This document shows, in pieces, positions 6,789 to 12,114 of a stretch of DNA of 14,188 bases (its first letter is position 1; each line of letters begins with the position of its first letter). The position numbers were made by a program, and so were the translations under genes. The notes under the pieces are model-generated. The model saw only the letters and a program-made list of their open reading frames with translations, did not search any database and was not told the DNA's origin. Origin of the DNA: Actinomycetales bacterium (GTDB taxonomy: Bacteria; Actinomycetota; Actinomycetes; Actinomycetales; JAHECE01); contig JAHECE010000040.1 in NCBI GenBank assembly GCA_024641895.1, positions 1 to 14,188 on the forward strand, written 5' to 3'.

Positions 6789-7471
6789 GCGCCAGGCACG
6801 ACCGGCCCGGTCGGCAGCAGGTCGAGCGCCGGCTCGGAGTAGGAGACGCCCGCCAGGGTGGCGCCTTCGAACGTCAGGGTCGTGACGGAGGCGAGCGTGC
6901 ACTCCCGACGGCGCGGGTCGTGCGCGAGCCGCCGACGCTCGAGGTGCAGCCTGGTCACCCAGATCGGCAGCTGGTGCGAGACGAGCACCGCCTCGCGGCC
7001 CTCGGCCGCGGCGCGGGCGGCGCGGACGGCCCGGACCATCCGGTCGACCTGCGCCCGGTAGGGCTCGCCCCAGGAGGGCCGGAGGGGGTTGCGGAGGTAG
7101 AGCCAGTGCTCCGGGCGCAGGAGGCTGCCCTTGCCATGCCCGATGGTGAGACCTTCGAAGTGGTTCTCGGCCTCGATGAGGTCGACATCGGTGCCGACAT
7201 CGAGGCCGAAGGCGGCCCCGATCGGAGCCGCAGTCTGCTGGGCCCGCTCGAGCGGTGACGCGGTCACGACGGCGACGTCGCTGCGCGGCTGCGCCGCATC
7301 GCCCCGTCCGACGAAGTAGTCCGCAACGCGTTCAGCCATGCGCTCGCCCGCCTCCGCGAGCCGGAAGCCGGGGATGCGGCCGTAGAGCACGCCCTCGGGG
7401 TTGTGGACCAGTCCGTGCCTGACGAGGTGAACGCGTGTCAGCGGTTCGGACGGGCTCTGATCGGTCGACAT
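6785..7471 (-). CDS. Histidine phosphatase family protein (phosphoglycerate mutase-like), first gene of the cytochrome c operon
   Basis: 228 residues from ATG at 7471 (a GTG two codons upstream at 7477 is the alternative). Histidine phosphatase superfamily: catalytic VRHG at 17-20 with His19, the phosphate-binding arginine in SPLERAQQT (Arg76), an acid residue in LIEAENHFEG (Glu100 or Glu102) and the second catalytic histidine in LVSHQLP (His166). After RHG the sequence reads LVHNP rather than the common ET/QT, so it is not a classical glycolytic mutase; the substrate is unknown. It heads the five-gene run with resA, ccdA, resB and ccsB and overlaps resA by 4 bases. The same order occurs in Mycobacterium tuberculosis Rv0525-Rv0529 (from memory), so the link is old and probably functional. 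GAGACT ends 6 bases before the ATG, a weak leaderless -10 candidate. Confidence 0.88.
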   Translation of the reverse strand: MSTDQSPSEPLTRVHLVRHGLVHNPEGVLYGRIPGFRLAEAGERMAERVADYFVGRGDAAQPRSDVAVVTASPLERAQQTAAPIGAAFGLDVGTDVDLIEAENHFEGLTIGHGKGSLLRPEHWLYLRNPLRPSWGEPYRAQVDRMVRAVRAARAAAEGREAVLVSHQLPIWVTRLHLERRRLAHDPRRRECTLASVTTLTFEGATLAGVSYSEPALDLLPTGPVVPGA

Positions 7472-7543
7472 GGGCACAGTCTCGCAAACGCGGCGTGGTG
7501 CTCGCGCGCTCGCCCGCGCCGCGATGCTTCCGGAGGCCGGTCA

Positions 7544-7577
7544 GGGCGCCGTCCAGCGAAGGGCGCCGTCCAGCGAA
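7544..7577. repeat. Two perfect 17-bp tandem repeats, with a degenerate third copy
   Basis: GGGCGCCGTCCAGCGAA occurs at 7544-7560 and again at 7561-7577. A degenerate third copy (12 of 17 positions) starts at 7578 and runs into the last codons and stop of the MarR gene. The array lies in the gap between that gene's stop and the phosphatase start, on the upstream side of the cytochrome c operon. Confidence 0.85.
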
Positions 7578-7586
7578 GGGCGGCGG

Positions 7587-8084
7587 TCAGCCGACGCGCT
7601 CGGCGAGGTAGCCGGCCCGTGGCGTGCCCTCGCCCGAGAGGTCGGCGGCGATCCGGCCCATCACTCGGCCCAGCACGTCGAGCTCGTCCGGCGTGAGCCT
7701 GTCGAGCACGTAGGCCTGCACCGACGCGGCGTGACCGGGCTCGGCCGCATCGTACGTCTCCTCGCCCAGTGGCGTGATCACGCAGTAGACGCCCCGGCCG
7801 TCCGCCTCGCAGGCGCGCCGCTCGACGAGCCCGCGGGACTCCATCCGATGCACCGTGTGCGTCAGCCGGCTCCGCGAGTGCACGAGGCCGTCGGCGAGCG
7901 CGGCCATCCGCACGGACCCGCCCGGCGCCTCCGCGAGTCGCTCGAGCACCTCGTACTCGTTGAGCGACATCCCTGACTGGGCCTCGATGTCTCGGTTGAG
8001 GGCCTCACGAAGCAGTGCGGACCCGCGCACGTAGGCACGCCAGGCCGTGCGCTGGTCGGAGTCGAACGCGTGCCGCTCGCCCAC
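7587..8084 (-). CDS. MarR-family transcriptional regulator
   Basis: 165 residues from GTG at 8084. Winged-helix MarR architecture: N-terminal dimerisation helix (AWRAYVRGSALLREALN), LNEYEVLERLAEAPG, then RMAALADGLVHS and the recognition helix SRLTHTVHRMESRGLVERR at about 72-90, a wing ADGRGVYCVITPLG and C-terminal dimer helices. Cys92 and Cys101 flank the wing, which could matter if it senses oxidants or electrophiles, but nothing shows that. The frame opens at an ATG at 8099, but AGGAGG at 8091-8096 lies 6 bases before the GTG at 8084 and would itself be coding in the longer version, so the GTG is preferred. It diverges from a YceI gene, a recurrent MarR-YceI pairing, and repeats between them are likely operators. 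Confidence 0.9.
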   Translation of the reverse strand: MGERHAFDSDQRTAWRAYVRGSALLREALNRDIEAQSGMSLNEYEVLERLAEAPGGSVRMAALADGLVHSRSRLTHTVHRMESRGLVERRACEADGRGVYCVITPLGEETYDAAEPGHAASVQAYVLDRLTPDELDVLGRVMGRIAADLSGEGTPRAGYLAERVG

Positions 8085-8288
8085 CTCGCACCTCCTCATC
8101 TCGGGCCCTGCGCCTCGCTGCCCGTCTCACCCGTGGCCTGCCGGAGGCCACCAGACCCAGTTCGCCGCCCCCAAGGATACCCCCCGATCCGCGTCCGACC
8201 TGGGACTCGATCTCGGAACACCGATGCCGACCGCCCGTCTTCATCACCGCGGCCCCGCCCGGCTCTGTCCCATCGTGACGATATGTGC

Positions 8289-8324
8289 TACAAATATCAA
8301 CTGAAGGTTCAACTGAACTGTCAA
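8289..8324. promoter_or_regulatory. Divergent promoter/operator region between the MarR and YceI genes
   Basis: An unusually AT-rich patch in the 262-base gap. TCAACTGAA occurs twice, at 8297-8305 and 8309-8317, a 12-base phase. The same stretch holds an inverted repeat GTTCA-AC-TGAAC (8307-8318) and TGAA-GG-TTCA (8302-8311). On the minus strand TTGACA (8324-8319) and TTGATA (8300-8295) are 18 bases apart, and the repeats fill the spacer. On the plus strand an extended -10, TGC-TACAAA (8286-8294), would start transcription at the repeats. This is what an autoregulating MarR operator would look like. The repeats are seen; the promoter and operator roles are inferred. The remaining gap (8085-8285) shows nothing recognisable. 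Confidence 0.5.
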
Positions 8325-8346
8325 CCACTCTCCCCAAGGAGTCCCG

Positions 8347-8883
8347 ATGAGCACGATCCCCACCGGCACCTACACCATCGACGCCTCGCACTCCGAGGTG
8401 TCCTTCAGCGTTCGGCACGCCGGCATCGCCAAGGTCCGTGGCCAGTTCCGCGAGTTCGCCGGTGCGATCGTCATCGGTGAGAACCTCGCCGACTCCTCCG
8501 CGCAGGCCACCATCGTCGCCAGCAGCGTCGACACCGGCGACGCCAAGCGCGACGGCCACCTGCGTTCCGCCGACTTCTTCGCCGTCGACGAGCGCCCCGA
8601 GTGGAGCTTCACCAGCAACGCCGTGAGGTCGGACGGCAACAACCTGGTCCTCGCCGGTGACCTCACGATCAACGGCGTCACCAAGCCCGTGGACCTCGAG
8701 GTGGACTACAACGGCTCTGCCACCGACCCGTACGGCCTGGAGCGCGTCGGCTTCAGCGCCGAGACCGAGATCAGCCGCAAGGACTTCGGCCTGACCTGGA
8801 ACGTCGCGCTCGAGGCCGGCGGCTTCCTCGTCGGCGACAAGGCGAAGATCGGTCTCGAGATCAGCGCGGTCAAGCAGGCCTGA
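8347..8883 (+). CDS. YceI family (lipid-binding lipocalin-like) protein
   Basis: 178 residues, full length for the family. Family signatures in order: TYTIDASHSEVSFSVRHAGI (8-27), KRDGHLRSADFF (67-78 region), LTINGVTKPVDLEV, and RVGFSAETEISRKDFGLTWN. YceI proteins form an antiparallel beta-barrel that holds a long isoprenoid-type lipid; some members are periplasmic, but this one has no signal peptide and should be cytoplasmic. The actual ligand is unknown; with menA in the same region a quinone or polyprenyl compound is a tempting but unproved idea. ATG at 8347 has AAGGAG at 8336-8341, five bases upstream. Divergent from the MarR gene and probably under its control. A strong hairpin follows the stop. 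Confidence 0.95.
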   Translation: MSTIPTGTYTIDASHSEVSFSVRHAGIAKVRGQFREFAGAIVIGENLADSSAQATIVASSVDTGDAKRDGHLRSADFFAVDERPEWSFTSNAVRSDGNNLVLAGDLTINGVTKPVDLEVDYNGSATDPYGLERVGFSAETEISRKDFGLTWNVALEAGGFLVGDKAKIGLEISAVKQA

Positions 8884-8909
8884 GCGGGTCGAACCAGCCT
8901 CCACCGGAA

Positions 8910-8951
8910 GGGTGGGAGGCCGGGCCCGCCGCGGCGCCCGGCCTCTCACCC
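8910..8951. terminator. Bidirectional terminator-like hairpin between the YceI and glutaredoxin genes
   Basis: 16-bp stem, left arm 8910-8925 (GGGTGGGAGGCCGGGC), right arm 8936-8951 (GCCCGGCCTCTCACCC), 10-base loop, with a single G/T pairing. It sits between two convergent genes and can serve both. TTCT follows on the plus strand but there is no long T-tract. Confidence 0.75.
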
Positions 8952-8990
8952 TTCTGCCGTCTCGGCGGTCGACCGGCTGCGCGGCGAACG

Positions 8991-9260
8991 TCAGCCCAGC
9001 GACGCGCGCAGCCGGGCCGCGTCCACGCGCCAGTGGCTGTGCTCCACGCCGTCCACGAGCACGACGGGCACGTAGTCGCCGTAGCGCGCCTTGAGCCAAG
9101 GGTCGGCATCGATGTCCACCTCGACGAACCCCGTCCCGGTCTCGGCCGCCACGAGCTCGACGACGTCGCGCGCCACGTCACACAGGTGGCAGCCCGCGCG
9201 TCCGAGGATCTGGATCCGCACCGGCTCCTCGGATTCCCGCTCCGACGTGTGCTCACTCAT
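8991..9260 (-). CDS. Glutaredoxin-like (DUF836-type) small thiol protein
   Basis: 89 residues from ATG at 9260. Thioredoxin-fold mini-protein: first strand VRIQILG, then the redox motif CHLC (Cys24, Cys27) at the start of a helix, FVEVDIDADPWLKARYG, and the cis-proline segment DYVPVVLVDG (Pro65). This matches the glutaredoxin-like/DUF836 group. It should act in the cytoplasm on disulfides or mixed thiols; partners are unknown. The frame is open far upstream, but that region is the opposite strand of the HAD gene; the ATG here is only 7 bases from a TAGTCT -10-like hexamer, giving a leaderless start. Divergent from a HAD-IB phosphatase, an arrangement also found near mycobacterial serB1 (from memory). 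Confidence 0.88.
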   Translation of the reverse strand: MSEHTSERESEEPVRIQILGRAGCHLCDVARDVVELVAAETGTGFVEVDIDADPWLKARYGDYVPVVLVDGVEHSHWRVDAARLRASLG

Positions 9261-9267
9261 GGCGGCA

Positions 9268-9273
9268 AGACTA
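9268..9273 (-). promoter_or_regulatory. Candidate -10 element for leaderless glutaredoxin-like mRNA
   Basis: TAGTCT on the minus strand ends 7 bases before the ATG at 9260. No Shine-Dalgarno lies between, and no clear -35 is seen. Confidence 0.5.
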
Positions 9274-9284
9274 GGACCGGCAGC

Positions 9285-9290
9285 TAGGGT
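9285..9290 (+). promoter_or_regulatory. Candidate -10 element for leaderless HAD phosphatase mRNA
   Basis: TAGGGT ends 6 bases before the GTG at 9297, so transcription should begin on the start codon. It lies back to back with the glutaredoxin-like -10 on the other strand, 11 bases away. Confidence 0.5.
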
Positions 9291-9296
9291 GATGCC

Positions 9297-10112
9297 GTGC
9301 CGCTCGACTCCGCCGTCGCCGTGCCGCCGGGCCCGGCCACGAGCGCGGCCGCGTTCTTCGACGTCGACAACACGCTGATCCGCGGCGTCAGCGCCTACCA
9401 CCTCGTGCGGGAGCTGCACCAACGCGGCTTCTTCGGCGTCGGCGACATCCTCTTCTTCGCGCGACACCTGGCGGACTACTTCCTGCAGGGCGAGAAGAAG
9501 GCCCAGCTGGCAGTGGTCCGTGACCGTGCCCTGGGCATCATCCGCGGGCGCTCGGTGGCAGAGATGATTGCGATCGCCGAGGACGTCTACGAGGGAGTCC
9601 TGGCGAGCAAGGTGTTCCCAGGAACGCGTCGGCTGCTCGAGGAGCACATCCAGTCCGGTCACCAGGTGTGGCTGATCACCGCCAGCCCGGAGGAGATCGG
9701 CCGGCTCATCGCGCACCGCCTCGGCGCCACGGGCGCCGTCGGCACGGTGGCGGAGGAGCGCGACGGCTTCTACACGGGTCGCCTCGCCGGGCCGATGATG
9801 CACGGCGCCACCAAGGCCGCGGCAGCGAAGGAGATCGCCGAGCGCGAAGGGCTCGACCTTGCCTGCTGCTATGCCTACGGCGACTCGGTCAACGACATCC
9901 CGATCCTCGACGAGGTCGGCCACCCCTGCGCGATCAACCCCGAGCCACGGCTGCGCCGCCACTGCGCGGAGGTCGGCTGGCCGGTTCGCGACTTCCGGCG
10001 CAAGCGCTCGACGATGGGCCGCAAGGTCGGCAGCACCGCCGGCACGGCGGGCGCCGCCTGGGCCTTCGCGATAGTCCTGCGATCCATGCGGCGTCGCGCG
10101 AACGGCGCCTGA
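9297..10112 (+). CDS. HAD-IB family phosphatase (SerB-like)
   Basis: 271 residues from GTG at 9297. Haloacid dehalogenase motifs in order: motif I FFDVDNTLIRG with nucleophile Asp22 and Asp24, a helical cap at about 30-105, motif II WLITAS with Thr128, the lysine of motif III (Lys173 in HGATKAAAA), and motif IV YGDSVNDIPIL with Asp196 and Asp200. Motif I has Asn instead of the common Gly after the second Asp, as many HAD-IB actinobacterial proteins do. The C-terminus has a Gly/Ala-rich hydrophobic segment (246-263) between basic clusters, possibly membrane-associated. The family includes phosphoserine phosphatases and lipid or small-molecule phosphatases; serine synthesis cannot be assumed. 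No Shine-Dalgarno is visible, consistent with the leaderless promoter call. Confidence 0.9.
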   Translation: MPLDSAVAVPPGPATSAAAFFDVDNTLIRGVSAYHLVRELHQRGFFGVGDILFFARHLADYFLQGEKKAQLAVVRDRALGIIRGRSVAEMIAIAEDVYEGVLASKVFPGTRRLLEEHIQSGHQVWLITASPEEIGRLIAHRLGATGAVGTVAEERDGFYTGRLAGPMMHGATKAAAAKEIAEREGLDLACCYAYGDSVNDIPILDEVGHPCAINPEPRLRRHCAEVGWPVRDFRRKRSTMGRKVGSTAGTAGAAWAFAIVLRSMRRRANGA

Positions 10113-10188
10113 TCCGGCTCGCGCTCTCAGGCGCAGCGCGCGGGGAACACGGATCGCGCGCCCCGCATCACAACCCGGCTCGCCGGAG

Positions 10189-10203
10189 TCAGCCCCCGGC
10201 TGA
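10189..10203. other. Short hairpin downstream of the HAD gene
   Basis: TCAGCC (10189-10194), loop CCC, GGCTGA (10198-10203). Because GGCTGA recurs in the 14-bp tandem repeat, the left arm could pair with either copy. A second small hairpin, GCTCC-GGTC-GGAGC, is at 10241-10254. Either could help end the convergent HAD and bS22 transcripts, but neither is strong. Confidence 0.35.
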
Positions 10204-10225
10204 AAGGCCTCGGCTGAAAGGCCTC
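10198..10225. repeat. Tandem 14-bp direct repeat
   Basis: GGCTGAAAGGCCTC at 10198-10211 and 10212-10225, followed by a further GGC. It lies in the 175-base gap between the HAD gene and bS22, which otherwise holds only small hairpins and no supported gene. Confidence 0.85.
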
Positions 10226-10287
10226 GGCGACGGGCGGTCCGCTCCGGTCGGAGCATCCTGAGCCCGCCACCGCCGCCGGAGCTCGGA

Positions 10288-10386
10288 CTACTTCTTGTTT
10301 CGGCGCTGGTGGCGCGTCTTGCGCAGCAGCTTGCGGTGCTTCTTCTTCGCCATCCGCTTGCGACGCTTCTTGATGACCGAGCCCAC
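10288..10386 (-). CDS. Small ribosomal subunit protein bS22 (AURKAIP1/COX24-type, 32 residues)
   Basis: 32 residues from GTG at 10386 to TAG at 10288: starts MGSVIKKRRKRMAKKKHRK and ends RRNKK. More than half the residues are Lys or Arg. This matches the tiny actinobacterial protein often annotated as AURKAIP1/COX24 domain protein and identified as ribosomal protein bS22 in the Mycobacterium smegmatis 70S structure (from memory; the homologue in M. tuberculosis is Rv0500B). The near-invariant MGSVIKKRRKRM beginning fixes the GTG start; GAGG at 10391-10394 is a close, weak Shine-Dalgarno. It follows the HTH gene on the same strand by 69 bases, with a hairpin between. Confidence 0.93.
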   Translation of the reverse strand: MGSVIKKRRKRMAKKKHRKLLRKTRHQRRNKK

Positions 10387-10413
10387 GAGACCTCACAGGA
10401 TGTTTGCCGGCGG

Positions 10414-10430
10414 CGCCCCTGTCCGGGGCG
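10414..10430. other. Intercistronic hairpin between the HTH and bS22 genes
   Basis: CGCCCC-TGTCC-GGGGCG, a perfect 6-bp GC stem with a 5-base loop. It could dampen read-through or mark an RNA end between the two genes. No T-tract is seen on either side, so it is not a clear terminator. Confidence 0.4.
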
Positions 10431-10455
10431 TGCCGTTATTGGACGACGGGGCAGT

Positions 10456-10695
10456 CTAGCCGCCTGCTCCGCTCTGCCGACCGCCGAGGTCCCCCGTCTC
10501 GCCCTCGACCGGCACAGCGCCGGAGAGCAGCTGCTCGACCACGGACTCCGGGACCCGGAACGACCTCCCCACGCGCACGGCCGGCAGCTCTCCGGAGTGC
10601 ACCATCCGATACACCGTCATCCGGGACACGCGGGCGGCCTCCGCGACCTCGGCGACGGTCAGGAAACGGGGCGGCGCGAAACGCTGGTCGCCCAT
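10456..10695 (-). CDS. Excisionase-type helix-turn-helix DNA-binding protein
   Basis: 79 residues. A single MerR/excisionase-like winged HTH: FLTVAEVAEAARVSRMTVYRM forms the HTH (residues 11-31), then VHSGELPAVRVGRSFRVPESVVEQLL gives the wing and last helix. The C-terminal 20 residues are Gly-rich and probably disordered. It closely resembles the Rv0500A-type protein that sits beside bS22 in mycobacteria (from memory). It shares the fold of Streptomyces BldC, but BldC reads differently in the recognition helix and wing, so I do not call it bldC. No prophage genes are near, so it is a chromosomal regulator, not a phage excisionase. GGAGAGG at 10706-10712 lies 10 bases before the ATG. Target genes are unknown. 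Confidence 0.9.
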   Translation of the reverse strand: MGDQRFAPPRFLTVAEVAEAARVSRMTVYRMVHSGELPAVRVGRSFRVPESVVEQLLSGAVPVEGETGDLGGRQSGAGG

Positions 10696-10744
10696 CGCCG
10701 GTCCGCCTCTCCGTCGCTACCTGGCCTCATGGAGCCCTCAGCCC

Positions 10745-11926
10745 CTAAGAACTGTACGGGTCAAGCCCGTGCAGAGGGAAGATCGCCGAGCGCGTCGCCA
10801 TGATCGCGCGATCGACGGCGCTGTCCGGGTCATAGCCTGCCGACCAGGGCGAGAAGTGGGAGTCGCCACCATCGGACATCACGGTCGGCGCGGTGAACCC
10901 GAGCTCCTCGACCGCGCGCCGCCATCGCGGCGGCACCGCCGTCCCCGGCGCCAGCGGCCGCCCCCAGGCGACCGCCACGAGGTGTGCCCACGCTCGTGGC
11001 ACGACGTCGGCCAGTGCATAGCCCCCGCCGCCGGTCGCGAGCCATCGGCCGCCGGCATGGTCACGAGCCAGCCGGCCGACCGTGACGGCGGCAGCCCGCA
11101 TCCCGTCCACGGTCACGGCGAGGTCGGTGAGCGGGTCGGAACGATGGGAGTCGCAACCGTGCTGGCTCACCAGGACCTCGGGGGCGAACTCGGCCACGAG
11201 GGGTGCCACGACGGCGTCGAGCGCCCGGAGCCAGCCCGCGTCGCCCGTGCCGGGCGGGAGCGCCACGTTGACGGCGGAGCCGAGGCCCGGTCCGCCGCCG
11301 ACGTCAGAGGGAAAGCCGGTGCCGGGGAAGATCGTGGCGCCGCTCTGGTGGATCGAGATGGTCAAGACCCTCGGGTCGGTCCAGAACGCCCGTTCGACGC
11401 CGTCCCCGTGATGGGCATCGATGTCGACGTAGGCGATCCGCTGCGCGCCCGCGTGCAGCAGCCACTGGATCGCGACGGCGACGTCGTTGTAGACGCAGAA
11501 CCCTGCGGCGTGGTCCGCCATCGCGTGGTGGAGGCCACCGGCGAGGCTGACCGCGTGCCGCGGCGGACCCGACCAGACGGCGCGCGCGGCGCCGACCGTC
11601 GCGCCGACGATCCGGGCAGACGCGTCGTGCATCCCGCGGAACACGGGGTTGTCCGGCGTCCCGAGACCGTGGGCACGGTCCTCGAAGCCCTCGGCCGCCC
11701 GGCTCGCTGCCCGGACGGCGGCGATGTAGGAGCGGTCGTGGACCAGGGCGAGGGTGTCGTCGTTCGCGACGTCGGGCGCGACGACGTCGACCTGCTCGTC
11801 GAGCAGCCCGAGCGCCTCGAGGAGCTCGACGGTGAGCCGGAGCCGCACCGGGGCCAAGGGATGGCCCGCTCCGAAGTCGTAGGCGGTGAGGTCGGGAGAC
11901 CACGCCAGGTGAGGTCGCTCAGCCAT
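10745..11926 (-). CDS. acuC: AcuC-like class I histone-deacetylase-family protein
   Basis: 393 residues, the normal AcuC length. Zinc-dependent deacetylase fold: the charge-relay pair GGLHHAM (His133, His134), YVDIDAHHGDGVE with zinc ligands Asp170 and His172, the third zinc ligand Asp259 in QHGCDSH, and the catalytic tyrosine in GGGGYA (Tyr303). All active-site residues are present. In Bacillus AcuC removes acetyl groups from acetyl-CoA synthetase; that role is plausible here, but neither acsA nor acuAB is in the window, so the substrate is open (acetyl-lysine protein or acetylpolyamine). ATG at 11926 has TACGGT 5 bases upstream and no Shine-Dalgarno, another leaderless candidate. It diverges from trkH; the HTH gene follows after 49 bases on the same strand. 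Confidence 0.9.
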   Translation of the reverse strand: MAERPHLAWSPDLTAYDFGAGHPLAPVRLRLTVELLEALGLLDEQVDVVAPDVANDDTLALVHDRSYIAAVRAASRAAEGFEDRAHGLGTPDNPVFRGMHDASARIVGATVGAARAVWSGPPRHAVSLAGGLHHAMADHAAGFCVYNDVAVAIQWLLHAGAQRIAYVDIDAHHGDGVERAFWTDPRVLTISIHQSGATIFPGTGFPSDVGGGPGLGSAVNVALPPGTGDAGWLRALDAVVAPLVAEFAPEVLVSQHGCDSHRSDPLTDLAVTVDGMRAAAVTVGRLARDHAGGRWLATGGGGYALADVVPRAWAHLVAVAWGRPLAPGTAVPPRWRRAVEELGFTAPTVMSDGGDSHFSPWSAGYDPDSAVDRAIMATRSAIFPLHGLDPYSS

Positions 11927-11931
11927 GGCTC

Positions 11932-11937
11932 ACCGTA
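11932..11937 (-). promoter_or_regulatory. Candidate -10 element for acuC
   Basis: TACGGT on the minus strand ends 5 bases before the ATG at 11926. This spacing is slightly shorter than at the other leaderless candidates in the window, so the call is weaker. Confidence 0.35.
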
Positions 11938-11945
11938 GCCCCGCC

Positions 11946-11975
11946 CCGGTCCGGGCGTCGGCGGGCCCGGACCGG
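11946..11975. promoter_or_regulatory. Perfect 11-bp hairpin in the acuC-trkH gap
   Basis: CCGGTCCGGGC (11946-11956) and GCCCGGACCGG (11965-11975) are exact inverted repeats with an 8-base loop. It may be in the trkH leader RNA or a DNA site between the divergent promoters. No T-tract follows, so it is not an obvious terminator. Confidence 0.5.
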
Positions 11976-11993
11976 ACCGGCAGCCCAGCGGCC

Positions 11994-12017
11994 CCTGCGG
12001 CGGGGGCACGCCGCAGG
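11994..12017. promoter_or_regulatory. Perfect 9-bp hairpin in the acuC-trkH gap
   Basis: CCTGCGGCG (11994-12002), loop GGGGCA, CGCCGCAGG (12009-12017). It follows the first hairpin after 18 bases. Role unknown; candidate leader RNA structure. Confidence 0.5.
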
Positions 12018-12063
12018 CGAACGTGCCTGGCTCGGCCCGCAGGCCACATGTGCGTGGGACGCT

Positions 12064-12087
12064 GGTGCGCGCGCACACGAGCGCACC
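12064..12087 (+). promoter_or_regulatory. Competing hairpins just upstream of trkH
   Basis: GGTGCGC (12064-12070) can pair with GCGCACC (12081-12087) around a 10-base loop. GTGCGC (12065-12070) is also immediately followed by its own complement GCGCAC (12071-12076), a perfect 12-bp palindrome. The pairings exclude each other. The purine-rich stretch before the trkH GTG starts about 13 bases later. Alternative pairing could tune trkH expression, or the palindrome could be a protein-binding site. Confidence 0.4.
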
Positions 12088-12114
12088 GGAGACACGGGAG
12101 CGGGGTGGGAGGAC

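Noticed and set aside
7472..7586. A clear promoter for the cytochrome c operon
   Set aside because: Only a degenerate GAGACT hexamer lies at leaderless spacing and no -35 is visible, so it is mentioned under the gene and not called separately.
8005..9099. 364-codon minus-strand frame across the MarR-YceI gap and the YceI gene
   Set aside because: It is a shadow of YceI and crosses the terminator hairpin; no domain is visible.
10456..10695. Naming the HTH protein BldC or a phage excisionase
   Set aside because: The recognition helix and wing differ from BldC as I remember it, and no integrase, attachment site or phage gene is nearby.
10769..11938. 389-codon plus-strand open frame antisense to acuC
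   Set aside because: Same-register shadow of acuC, which has every active-site residue; the shadow has no recognisable fold.
11927..12114. c-di-AMP (ydaO-type) riboswitch before trkH
   Set aside because: Considered because of the gene, but I cannot recognise the conserved core; only the hairpins are reported.
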